Shown: in pieces, positions 12,007-21,985 of the stretch
Position numbering within the stretch: position 1 is the first letter of the stretch
Layout: each line of letters starts with the position of its first letter
Source of the DNA: Typhlomys cinereus
Lineage: Eukaryota > Chordata > Mammalia > Rodentia > Platacanthomyidae
Direction: 5' to 3'
Assembly (NCBI GenBank): GCA_023101885.1
Contig: JALPQD010000407.1
Span: 1,267,846 to 1,331,845, forward strand
Length of the DNA stretch: 64,000 nt
Notes under the pieces: generated by a model
The model's input: only the letters and a program-made list of their open reading frames with translations
Databases searched by the model: none
Told to the model about the DNA's origin: nothing
Made by a program: the position numbers and the translations under genes

Positions 12007-12553
12007 CTTGTCCTGCCCTCTAGCTCACACTGCTGCTTGGTCCCTTTTCTTTCCTGGAAAACCAGCTTTGCGGAGTCGGTCCAGTACCCGATTGTCACTG
12101 CGTCGTCTCCGCGGTGGCCGCACGTTCTAAACTATTGACTCTAGCTAGCGCTGGCAGATACAGAATCCAGCAGGAGCCTGCTTTTCTCTTCTCTCCCTCA
12201 ACCGGGGACTGCACGACGACCTCCAGAGGCCAAAGGCTCTGACCCCGCGCCATCCTCGGCGGGGAATCACAGCCCCGGGTCCTCGATCGTCAGTTCCCGG
12301 ACGCGTTGGAATCCCGGACCCCACCGGGCGAGGGGACCCTGGAGTCCACAGGCGCCGCCTCCGCCGCTTCGCGACTCCAAGCCCTCGAGCTGCCAGGCTC
12401 CTTCCGCGAGCGTCTAGGAAAGACGCGGACCGAGCCAGCGAACTGGAGGGGGTGTGGAGACCATCGCTTCCCCATCTTTGGAAGTCTCCTCTTTCCGTTA
12501 AAGTTTTGTTTGTTTCCCCCTACCCTGACCCGCTTGTGTTTGTTTGTTTGCAG

Positions 12554-12623
12554 CCTCACTAATCGATCACACATTTTTCTACGACCTGCATTTGTTCCTC
12601 ATCGGGGTGTTTTGGGGCGCTCT
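12554..12623 (+). other. Candidate 70-bp internal exon, plus strand
   Basis: The left boundary has a pyrimidine-rich run, a branch-point-like ctgac near 12524 and tgtttgcag ending at 12553, a near-ideal 3' splice site. The right boundary at 12624 reads gtaagtc, a strong 5' splice site. The enclosed 70 bp has no recognisable protein, so it would be a 5' UTR or non-coding RNA exon. Paired strong sites at this spacing are unusual by chance, but no transcript evidence exists here. Confidence 0.3.
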
Positions 12624-13650
12624 GTAAGTCAACCCCACTGAGCATCGTTCCTTGTATTTTCTTTCTGGGAGATTTCAACTCCCTCCCGAGCCTCTTGGGG
12701 GGAGGGGGGAATGCCCCTTCGCCTCTTAGGCCGCGAAATCCTGGAATTTAAAAGCTTTACATAGCTAACCTTTGTCACATGTAAATAACAAAAATAATTC
12801 AAGAAAGAGAGAGCTGGAGAAACAACTCCTGCCGGGGTAGAGAAGAGATCCGGCGGCAATGGTTACTTTTCCACGCTGCCGGTGCCCCCACGCCTCCCAG
12901 CCCCCGCCGCTGCTCCGGTGGCCCCTTGGCTCCCCAGCCTGCGATCGCAGACACCGGAGCGTGGGGTTGGGGCGCGGGGACCGGACCAGATGAGTCCACG
13001 CGGGAGCGGAGCGCGCGCGGGCGGCCCCGTGGGTGGCGGCGCGGAGCAGCCGGAGCACAAAGCTGCGCGGCGCCGTCCCAGCCTCGGCACCTGGCCTCGG
13101 GCCGCCTCGGGCGCCCGGGGCTCGGGCCAGCACAATGCACGCGGGCCTAGGCCGGGGCGGCTCGAACACACAACCCTGGGACTTTCTAGTAAACAGCCCT
13201 CGTCCCCACCCCCATCCCCGACCGCCGGGCTCTGGCCGCGGGCGATCGCGGACGTCTCCCGGCTGAGAAATCCGGGCCGAGGAGAGGGCAGAGAGGTGGG
13301 GACCCCCAGAGGTCGGGGGGCCGAGGACTCGGCAGGGGGGAAGGGAGAATCGGGGCAAGATGCGGAGGGGGAACGCTAGGCAGCTACGGAAGAAGAATTC
13401 GCTTTGGCGCCGGAGGTGGCAAAGGAGCCCGCCCTGGGTCCTAGGATGGCCCTGGCGGCCAGTGTCAGGGGCATCGGGGCCGCGGAGAGCCGCAGCCTCC
13501 GCGCCCCCGCACGCGCCTCTGACAAGGCACCTCTCACCCGTCCCCGCTTTGTGTGTGCATTTTTTTTCCCTTCCTCTCGCGCCCGGCACCGGCCGCCCGG
13601 CCGCCTCCTCCCCCTCCCCCGCCCTCCGCCTCTCTTCCCGGGCGGATTAC

Positions 13651-14000
13651 CTTTCGCGAGCAGCGCTCCGGGTCCCGGGGATGCCTTCAGCGCCCGGCGT
13701 GCTGGCGAGCCATCGCCGAGCTGCCGGAGCCCGCTGGAGCGGCGCGGGGGGCGCGCGGGGGCGGCGCGGGGCGCGGGCGGGCCAGAACCTTCGACCCCGA
13801 AGGTCCCGCCGCCTCCGATCTCGGGTCGGGATCGAGGGGGCGCGGCGCGCGAGGGACGTGGGGCTGGGTCGGCGGTGGGGGTTTGGGGGGGACGTGGTCG
13901 GGACCCGAGCAGCCTCGATCTGGGAGGAGAGCGGGCGAAGGGGCGAGGAGAGGGAGAGAGGGCGCGGCGAGCCGGAGGGAGCGCGAGCGGTGCAGTGACA
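13651..14000 (-). other. Candidate minus-strand first exon in the CpG island
   Basis: On the minus strand the sequence reads CGCGAAAG|GTAATC with the junction at 13650/13651, a good splice donor. It would end a first exon lying in the CpG-densest part of the island. The upstream limit (14000) is arbitrary. Upstream ATGs give short frames with stops, so the exon would be non-coding. A gene on this strand would run leftward, out of the window or into 1-11 kb. No partner coding exon was recognised. Confidence 0.22.
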
Positions 14001-14330
14001 GGGACTGCCACTGGGGTCAAAGGAGCACAGCTCCAGGAAGCTGGGCGGCCGAGGCGCCGCTCGCTGCGCGCTCCGCGCTGGGACCCCGCGCCCTTGCGCG
14101 CCCCTGCTGGAGTTCCGGCCCGCTCGAACCCCCCACCCGCGCCCCGAGGCCGCGGGGTTTCCAGGAGAGGAGGGAGCGGAGGGCGAGGCCCGGCAAGCCT
14201 GCTAGTGCTCCCAGGTCAAGCAGGCGGCAGGAAGCGGAGCTGCAAGTTCATCATCAGGAGTGTGATCAGCGTTAAAAATGATAGGGGACGGAGGGGGGGC
14301 GGGCTACAGAGCGCCAGGAAAATAGGGGAG

Positions 14331-14640
14331 GCTTCCCCCCACCCCTGCGCGCGCGATGGGCGTCTTCATCAGAGAGAACACCCAGGCCCCCCACCCTTGG
14401 ACCTGCCAGGCTCTGTCAGAGACCCTGGCACAACTCCAAGGCACAGAACTCGCTGCAGGGGCAGTGGGGAGAGACTGGGGCACTTCGTTCAGACCAAGGA
14501 GGGTGACTGTAGGTTCCTCCCTTCTGCTTTTCTGAGGCTTGGGGTTGGCGGGGCGGGGGGGGGGGGAGGCAGAAGATAGACTTCCTTCTCCTCTAGCGTT
14601 TAAATGTTACACGTACACACACACACACACACACACACCT
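14331..14640. other. Right shoulder of the CpG island with G-run and (AC)12
   Basis: CpG density falls here. A long G run lies at about 14555-14566 and an (AC)12 microsatellite at 14615-14638. Confidence 0.7.
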
Positions 14641-16354
14641 TGTTTTGTCCTCCAATGTCCATGGGAAAGAAAAGGCCAACCCCGTCTTTTCTTTTTCACC
14701 CCCATGAATTAAGACAGGTTCAGGACAGAGAGGCTGGAAACAGTCAAAGGCTTTAATTGGTTGCATGTTTATCTTTGGGGCACATTTTCCACCCAAAAGA
14801 CATGCACTTCGAACAACGTATTAAAATCAAAGTTCCTCCAATTTTTCTCTACTTTGGAAAATGGAAAGTCTGTGTGTGTGGAGTGGGGGTGAGATTGTAT
14901 GCAAACAAGGTAAGGAAGGGAAAAGGTTCTGCAAAGCTAGGATGGAAGGCAAGACTCTTGAGCTGACTTGCTTGGCCAGGTTGTCTGTGACCGTGAGGTG
15001 GCCCTGTGATGTCGAGTCATCGTCAGATTTGGAGAGCTATCAGGCCCTAATTCTTTTCCAGGACTCAAGAGTCAAAGATCTCCGGAGGGGACAACAATGT
15101 ATGTATGTTCATGAGAGAGCAAAGTATGCTTCGTGTACACTGTGTGGCAACTGACTAGACATCCCGACTGAAATTCTATCTCCTCAAAATAAAAAGGAGC
15201 CATTTCAACCTGGTCTGTGGCCTCTGTGTAGAGACTAATTGGTTTCCAGGGTCTGGAGAGGAAAGGGAGAGAGGCTGGAAAGAGCTCCTATAAAAAAAAA
15301 AAAAAAAAAAAAAAAGATCAAACGGAATTCACTTGGAAATATTTCCCTTTTACAATGGGCTTTCCTGGCACTTGAATTTTAAGTAACCCATTTCTAATGC
15401 CTGGGCAGAAATGAAGGGGAAATGGTCTTACTAATGTACTTATTTTATTGTACAGCATGCCCAGAGTGTCTTACTGTCAGATGTGCTGAGATGGAATGCA
15501 TGTTGCCTTCCCTTGTCGAGAAGAAGTCTCAGCAAGTGACGTTGACTTTAAAGGATGCCAAAGATGGGATGAAGGGGGTGCTTTTATATTTTATATTTTT
15601 TCTTTTGTTTTCCAGCCCTACAACAAACATTGGCTAGACCCCTGTTTTTGAAGAAATTCTAGGTTTGGTGAGTCAGGTGACTAGTGTCTCCTGAATTTTA
15701 AGACTGTTTGGGACTGATTTAATCTGTCAAAAAATACCACCAATCAGCCAAATAATTTTTGTAGTTTTTTTTCCCCTCTGCCCACTAAATGGTAGTCAAT
15801 CGAAACAGCCAAATGAGTTTGAACATGGTTTGGAATCTAAATGAATGCACAGATGTAGTAAACAGCACTGTGTTCTATTTTACAGATACACTTTGCAGGA
15901 TATTTCATGCTATTAAAAATCAAGTGTGTGATCTTTTCCAAAAGTGATGGGAAGCTGTATATACTATTTTATTGAGCAGGGAAAATTGAGGGAAAAAAAA
16001 AAAAGACTTAAAACTGCAATTTGTAATACAGGAAGAAATCAACCCTTCCTGTGTCCCTGATGATAGATCAATTATCCAGAAGTGACCAACTGGTATTGGA
16101 GCTGTGAATTTTGATTTCCATTAACCTACTAAAGCAAAGAAAATGGAGAAATGTAAGTGAATTTAGATAATAAATTAGGAACAAAAGGAAGTTGCATTTC
16201 AAATAATTCTATGTGGATCTGAACTAACTGCATTGTAGAAAATTATATTTTCCACTAATGCAGCTACCTACACTAAAAGCTTATTTTAATATGATTGGAT
16301 GCAGATGACATCTGTCTCCACATGTGAGCTTTGATATGTCACCTCATTGTATCA
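14641..16354. other. Unique non-coding DNA right of the CpG island
   Basis: No repeat family is recognised apart from an uninterrupted A24 run at 15292-15315. A strong plus-strand splice-donor-like site (acaag|gtaagg) lies at about 14909 but without a matching upstream acceptor that I could identify. The 69-97 codon frames here show no domains. Confidence 0.3.
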
Positions 16355-16961
16355 GATTTTAGATGCTCTAGACTAGAGGTGTGTGATTAGGTGAGTGTAT
16401 CTGCAAGTTTCATTTTATTGTGGTTGTTATTGAATTCAATGTCATCGTGAACACTGAAAACAGAAGAACAAGAATCAGATGTGAAGTTTACAATAACTTT
16501 AAGTCATTTTCTTTTAATAAAATATACAGTTAGCCTCTTTCTAGTAACTTCGTCAAACTGGTGAATGTGTTACGTGATAGCTCTCTGTAAGGCCTTGTAA
16601 AGTATCTTTTCACAGTGTATGCAGGGGAGAAAATAAGAGAGACATTTTGGAATGAGGGACAGAAGCCTGAAAAGTGTTGTTCCCATGAAAGTCCAATGTC
16701 TTTTCAGAATTAGTGACCCCCCTCCTCCTGTGAGGTTTTCCAACCCTCAAGAGATAAGAGACGCTTAAAACTTGTGTTGATCCTGTAGCTTTTTTGCAGA
16801 ACAAAAAGAAGAGCATTAAAATTATTAAACAGTCCCATTGAAATCAAATATATCCTAAAGAACCAACAGAACCTATATCTTTTTTTTAATTCTTAAAACT
16901 GTCTACATTTTTGAAAACCATTTCTAGTAACGACTACGATGAATCCCATCAGAAGTGAAAG
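16355..16961 (+). repeat. Long inverted repeat, left arm
   Basis: This stretch is the reverse complement of 18025-18601. Matching runs include the outer gattttag...ctagaggtgtg ends, the middle 'gaggttttccaaccctcaag', and the inner 'gaatcccatcagaagtgaaag'. Over one 175-bp inner segment I counted roughly ten differences. The outer part is nearer 90 per cent by eye. The left arm has about 20-40 bp not in the right arm around 16545-16590. The sequence is not a repeat family I recognise. Confidence 0.9.
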
Positions 16962-17635
16962 TATCTCAAAACACTATTGCTGCCATACAATTTAAAAAAT
17001 AAATACTCAAAATAAATACTCAGCCAATGAACTATTTCATTTCTGAATTCCCCGCACTTTCCTTTTTTACTCATTTCAAATATTTTTATTGTTAACCCTC
17101 CCCAAAGTTGAAGATTTATGTACTGTATTTTCTTTTTGCCCTCCGCTCTTATATACAGTGCACACAAAGAAACTTGTTAAACAGCTAGATGAGTTGATAA
17201 ATGAGGAAGCAAAGGAAGGAACACATCGGTGAATGAGGTAAGTACACAATGAAAGAAAACCCATCCCAGATCAGAGAGAAAGGAAGTGACGTCATGAGGC
17301 CAGCTTGGGGAATCAGAACTTTCCATTGGGGCTAAAATAGCTCATTTCAAAGGCTTTGCTAGTAGTGTCTTTAGAAACATGACATACACATAAGACTGTT
17401 TCTGAGAATAATTTTCTCAGAGAGGAACTGGGCGGCCCTCCTTCAACATTGGAGGATGCCAAAATAAGAATCCTGAGTCAAACTTGTGCCTTGAAATTTA
17501 CCAAGGTAGTTTATCAAGATATCACCTCAAAAGAAACTCATGTGGATAGCATGATTCTTTGATACATCTTTATTGAAACATTCCAAATAAACAGATGAAT
17601 CATTTAGAGTTCATTATATTTAAAATATCCTTTCA

Positions 17636-17906
17636 GGGGCTGGAGAGGTGGCTCAGGGGTTAAGCCTCTGCCTTGCAGGCGGAAGGTGCTGAGTTCGGAT
17701 CCTAGACCCCACGTATAGACGCCAGGAGGAAGCGGGGTGGCCTGCGTTTCTGATCCTGGTAGCGTGGAGCCTGTGAATCCCAGGGCAGAGTAAACAAGGA
17801 GGTGGAGGCGGTCCATGGTGGTTCGCGAATTCGTCCGTGGTTCTACACACACACACACACATACACACGCATACATGCACAATTGAATAAATAATAAAAA
17901 ATTAAA
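17636..17906 (+). mobile_element. Young B2-like SINE with 14-bp target-site duplication
   Basis: Starts ggggctggagaggtggctcag, which contains the tRNA-like Pol III A-box, followed by a B-box-like gagttcggatcc at about 17690. It then has a GC-rich body, a short (AC)n at 17846-17860 and an A-rich end (gaataaataataaaaa). It is flanked by identical aaaatatcctttca at 17622-17635 and 17907-17920. It lies in the spacer of the inverted repeat. Confidence 0.93.
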
Positions 17907-18024
17907 AAAATATCCTTTCAATTAGCCCATAAAACTCTATGTGGCTAAGAAAGATTCAAGCAGGATATACTAGAAGGGATGAAATTTGATTTCATTAAAT
18001 GAATAGTATTGTTATTACATTACA

Positions 18025-18601
18025 CTTTCACTTCTGATGGGATTCATTGTAGTCTTTACTAGAAAATGGTTTTCAAAAATGTAGACAGTTTTAAGAATTT
18101 AAAAAAAAAAGATGTAGGTTCTGTTGGTTCCTCAGGATATATTTGATTTCAATGGGACTGTTTAATGATTTTAATGCTCTTCTTTTTGTTCTGCAAAAGA
18201 GTCCCAGGATCAACATAAGTTTTAAGTGTCTCTTATCTCTTGAGGGTTGGAAAACCTCACAGGAGGAGGGGGAGGTCACTAATTCTGAAAAGACATTGGA
18301 CTTCCATGGGAAGCATCACTTTTCAGGCTTCTGACCCTAGTTCCCGAATGTCCCTCTCATTTTTTTCCCCTGCATACATTGTGAAAAGAAACTTTACAAG
18401 GCCTTATATTTACCAGTTACTAGAAAAAGCCCTAGATTTCTATCCTATTAAAAAAAATTACTTGAAGTCATTGTAAACATCACATCTGCCTCTTGTTTTT
18501 CTGTTTGCAGTGTGCATGATGACATTGAATTCAATAACAACCACAACAAAATGAAACTTGCAGACATACTCACCTGATCACCACACCTCTAGCCTAAAAT
18601 C
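18025..18601 (-). repeat. Long inverted repeat, right arm
   Basis: Reverse-complement partner of 16355-16961, separated from it by about 1.06 kb. If the two arms paired they would form a stem of about 580-600 bp with a loop that includes the SINE at 17636-17906. Confidence 0.9.
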
Positions 18602-18754
18602 AGCCTGGCTGGTTGCTGAAATAATAATGAGCATGGAGGATGTGAAAATATTAAAATGTTGCAAAACCTAATTCTTACCATCCTTGCTAACCAAAATGTC
18701 TAGCAGGCATCAATAAATCAGAGCAGTGTTATTTATGCAATAATGAATCATTTT

Positions 18755-18828
18755 GCTGTGCTGGGGATTGACCTTAGGGCCTCATGCATATACTAGGCAT
18801 ACACTACCCCTCAGCTATATCCAGGAGC
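18755..18828 (-). mobile_element. ID/B1-type SINE fragment (antisense)
   Basis: Plus strand reads gctgtgctggggattgac, cttagggcctcatgcatatactaggcatacactacc, then ctcagctatatccaggagc. This is the usual antisense form of rodent tRNA/7SL composite SINE heads. Diverged and truncated. Confidence 0.55.
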
Positions 18829-19367
18829 TTCAGTAATTAATTTTAAAAGATGTTTTGTGTGTGTTAGTATGTTTTTAGTCTTAATATGCATTCTACCAGA
18901 TGTGGGCGACTGCATATTATTGCATAATGAGTCTTCCTCATGTCCTGATCCCGTGTTGGAAAAATGTAGAAGTTAGCAGTTCTTGGGAAAGACTTTGTCA
19001 TAGGGAAGAGTGTTTTCTCGTTGAAGTAAAGCCCAAATAACCTTGCAAGATGGGTAACATGCAAAACCCATGTAATCCGGCAAAGAGTAGCTAAAAGACT
19101 AATTTGACAAGGGAGGTTAATTTGCCTTCTCTTCAGCAAAAATGAGATGAATGGATATAATTTTTTAAAATTATATAGGAGAGATTAACAGAATCCAGAC
19201 CTTTTCTCATTGTCTTCTTAATGTATGGAACAATTGCTCTACAAATATTTTTGAAGTGCTGCTCTGCTACTGTGCTGAAAAACCTAATGATACAAAACCA
19301 GGAGTTCTTCCTAACATGAAATACAAGGGTCCCTTGGCATCCTTAGAGAGTGGTTCTAAGAAACCCT

Positions 19368-19412
<45 letters not shown>

Positions 19413-20837
19413 CAGATAATAAATGTGCACATACTAAAAAGTTTTCTAAAAATGGCAAAGCATTTGCCCATACCATACGTCTATAATCATTTCTAGGTTC
19501 ATTATAAAACCTAATGCAGTTTAAAAATCATGCAAATAGTTGTTGGACTATACCGTTTAGGAAATAACGTCAAGGAAAAACGTGTGTACATGTTTAATAG
19601 AGATGCAAATGCTTGTTGAATGTTTCTCATCTGCAGTTGATTGAATCTGTGGATGTAAAGTTTGTGGATACCATGTGCCACCAGTATAATCTCATGGGTT
19701 GAGCAAAGGCTTCCAGTGGAGGAAAAGAACACAAGGAGCTTAGGGAAAAGAGAAGCCAGTGCAGCCAGGTGCTAGGAGTAATGGCTCACGTAGTACAAGA
19801 GGGGCCTTGAACTGATGCAAGTGTAATAGAGGCCGGAACTGCAGAGCAGTGCTAAAGACATTTGAAGGTCACAGCTAAGGGCTCCTTTAAGATGTTTGGC
19901 TCTATTCTGAGGACAATAGGAAGCTGTTAAATAGAAGATGTAACATGATGACATTAGTGTTTTGTAGAGTTCACTCTTCTCCAGTGTGGAGAATGAAGTT
20001 TAGGAAGCTGAAGTGGATATCGAGTGGCCAGCAGACGCTGTCGTAGGCATGGTTTTGGATGTGGGCCCATGAAGATAATTTTGGAAAAGAGGAAACATGG
20101 AAAGGCAAGAAGGGATTCAAGAAATCCAAGTACATTTTATCTAATAAGGTCCAAACTTTCTAGAAATCTTAAAATCCAGGCTGCAGATATGTTCCCAGCC
20201 AGGACAGAGGTGCGTTCATATTTACCCAATGACTTCTTTCTTCATCTCTCACACTATAGCCTTTCTGGGTGTCTAAGCCATCTTCCTTATATCATATACA
20301 TGCCTTCCAGAATTCCATATTTCACGAAGAAGCCTGGCACTAAATGTAACCTGGGTATAAAATGTCATTAATCTTGCTTTGTTCAAGCTTGCACAACCTA
20401 AAACATTCAGCGTTATACATTTATTTTGGATCCAATTGTAGCCTTGTTCTTATTTCATATGAAATATAAATACAGACGGTAAATGCACTTCTGTTTTCCT
20501 CTAAAACTTTTATAGGCTACATCAATCTCATGTCTGATTCATCAGAACTGGTTCACTTGCATTTAATATTTCACATGACATTCTAAGGGGTTATTAACAA
20601 GTGTTTTTCTTGAGATCTTCAAAGAAGCAGATATGGTTTCAGGAGACATGTAGACAGACTAACTACAGCTAACATTATTATTCTTTTGGATTAGGAATGT
20701 TCCATGTGGACCCTATTAATCGTGAAAATTTTTTCAAAAGATAATATTCAAGTTGCTGGGTTCCTTACTGGTGCAAATTTTGTCACTATGATCTTCTTTA
20801 AACACTCAGACTGCTATAGAAGAAATCATTGAAAGCT
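18829..20837. other. Non-coding stretch with one CA microsatellite
   Basis: (AC)20 uninterrupted at 19371-19410. Otherwise AT-rich DNA with no repeat or gene recognised. Confidence 0.5.
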
Positions 20838-21094
20838 AAGAAAATGGTTCGGTGGGTAAAGGGTTTGCTGCACCAGCACAAAGACCTGAGTTCTAATTTC
20901 AGGAACCCAACCAGGCTTGGCGATGTGTCTGTAATCCCAGTGCTCTTCCTGTGAGATCAGAATTGGAGACAGGAGAATCACCAGAGGCTCACTTGCCAGT
21001 TAAACTGGTATAAGCAGCCAACAAATAAGAGAGACTGTCTCAAACAAGGTTGTCCTTTTATCTATGCACGTGTGCCAAGGCACACTTGAGTCTG

Positions 21095-21130
<36 letters not shown>
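20838..21130 (+). mobile_element. B4-like composite SINE
   Basis: ID-like head (ggttcggtgggtaaagggtttgctg, gacctgagttctaatttc), B1-like centre (ttggcgatgtgtctgtaatcccagtgctc) and gagactgtctcaaac. Ends in (AC)n at about 21095-21127 followed by gcatgcacgcaca. Old insertion. Confidence 0.75.
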
Positions 21131-21714
21131 TGCACGCACATGTGGAAAAAGAAAGGGAAGCAAAAGGAAGAGAAGGGAGGATAGGGGAGGGGAGGGGAGG
21201 AAATTAATATAAACAATTTAGCCTAATACAATGGCAACTACGTTTTACAACTTTATTCCTCTCTTGACATTTCTGCATTTTGAAGGTTCTAGCAATTTCA
21301 TCTTTTGTTCTCAAGATTCCCCATCATGAGCTATAAACAAAGTAAAGTCTCTACTCAAGAGAATTGAAATATTGAATAGCTAAGATCTAGGGCATGTGCC
21401 TCTGCTAGATGGATAAAATAAAAGGAAAATTTACTAGAGAGTAGTTTCTTGTTTGTTTTCTTATTTTAAGTCACAGTGCCACATCAAAACCCGCATTCTG
21501 TGCTTAGTACAGAAGGAACTAAAAAAAATGTTATTTTCCTTTTTCAAAACTACTCTATTGATTGCTTTGGTGAAAATAAGAACATACATGCAAGCAAATA
21601 GGAAAGTAACTTAAAATTAACTCGTTCACTCTGAATTTTGTTAACTACTTTCTTCAGTAAATGAATTTTGCAAACATGGAAGGAAATTGGGAAGTGAGAG
21701 AACAGAACAGGGTT

Positions 21715-21985
21715 TTATTATTCATTTATTTACTTATTTAATTATTACTTATTTATTGCGTTCATGCAGTGGGGCATGTGTCTGTGCATGCAGGGGGTAT
21801 ATGTGCAGCAGAGAAGTGTATATGTGTCTATGGACTTACAGAAGTCAGTGGACAACCACCAATGCCTAGCCTTGCTTTCAGCCGTGTTTGAAACAATCTG
21901 TTGTTCACCAGTGAGCACACCATGCTGTTGGGCCATCAAGTTTCTAAAGACTCCTGGCTCAACCTTCAATCTTACGGTTGTATCC
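21715..21985 (-). mobile_element. Diverged B3-like SINE (antisense), probable
   Basis: A TTTA-rich end (catttatttacttatttaatt), then gttcatgcagtggggcatgtgtctgtgcatg, tgtatatgtgtctatggacttacagaagtcag and a degraded body. The layout fits an antisense B3-type element, but the tRNA-like head is not clear. Confidence 0.45.

Larger units (their letters stand above)
12240..14330. promoter_or_regulatory. CpG island, probable promoter region
   Basis: About 2 kb of very GC-rich DNA in which CpG is retained at high density, strongest from 12860 to 14260 (runs such as gcgcgcgcggg and ggcgcggggcgcgggcgg). The rest of the window is AT-rich and CpG-depleted. In mammals this pattern marks constitutive or developmental promoters, often with 5' non-coding exons. 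No TATA box or recognisable coding exon was found. Splice-donor-like sites exist on both strands, so transcription direction is unresolved; the island may be bidirectional. The 391-codon plus frame at 13404-14579 and the 274-codon minus frame at 12765-13589 are long only because stop codons are rare at this composition. Confidence 0.9.

Noticed and set aside
11692..12138. Plus frames crossing a Thr-His repeat
   Set aside because: Open only because they read through the (AC)23 microsatellite; no splice or homology support.
12765..13589. 274-codon minus-strand frame
   Set aside because: Same composition artefact; overlaps equally long frames in other registers, with no recognisable motif.
13404..14579. 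391-codon plus-strand open frame in the CpG island
   Set aside because: Its length follows from extreme GC content (few stop codons). It is Arg/Gly/Pro/Ala rich in several overlapping frames on both strands and shows no domain or exon structure.
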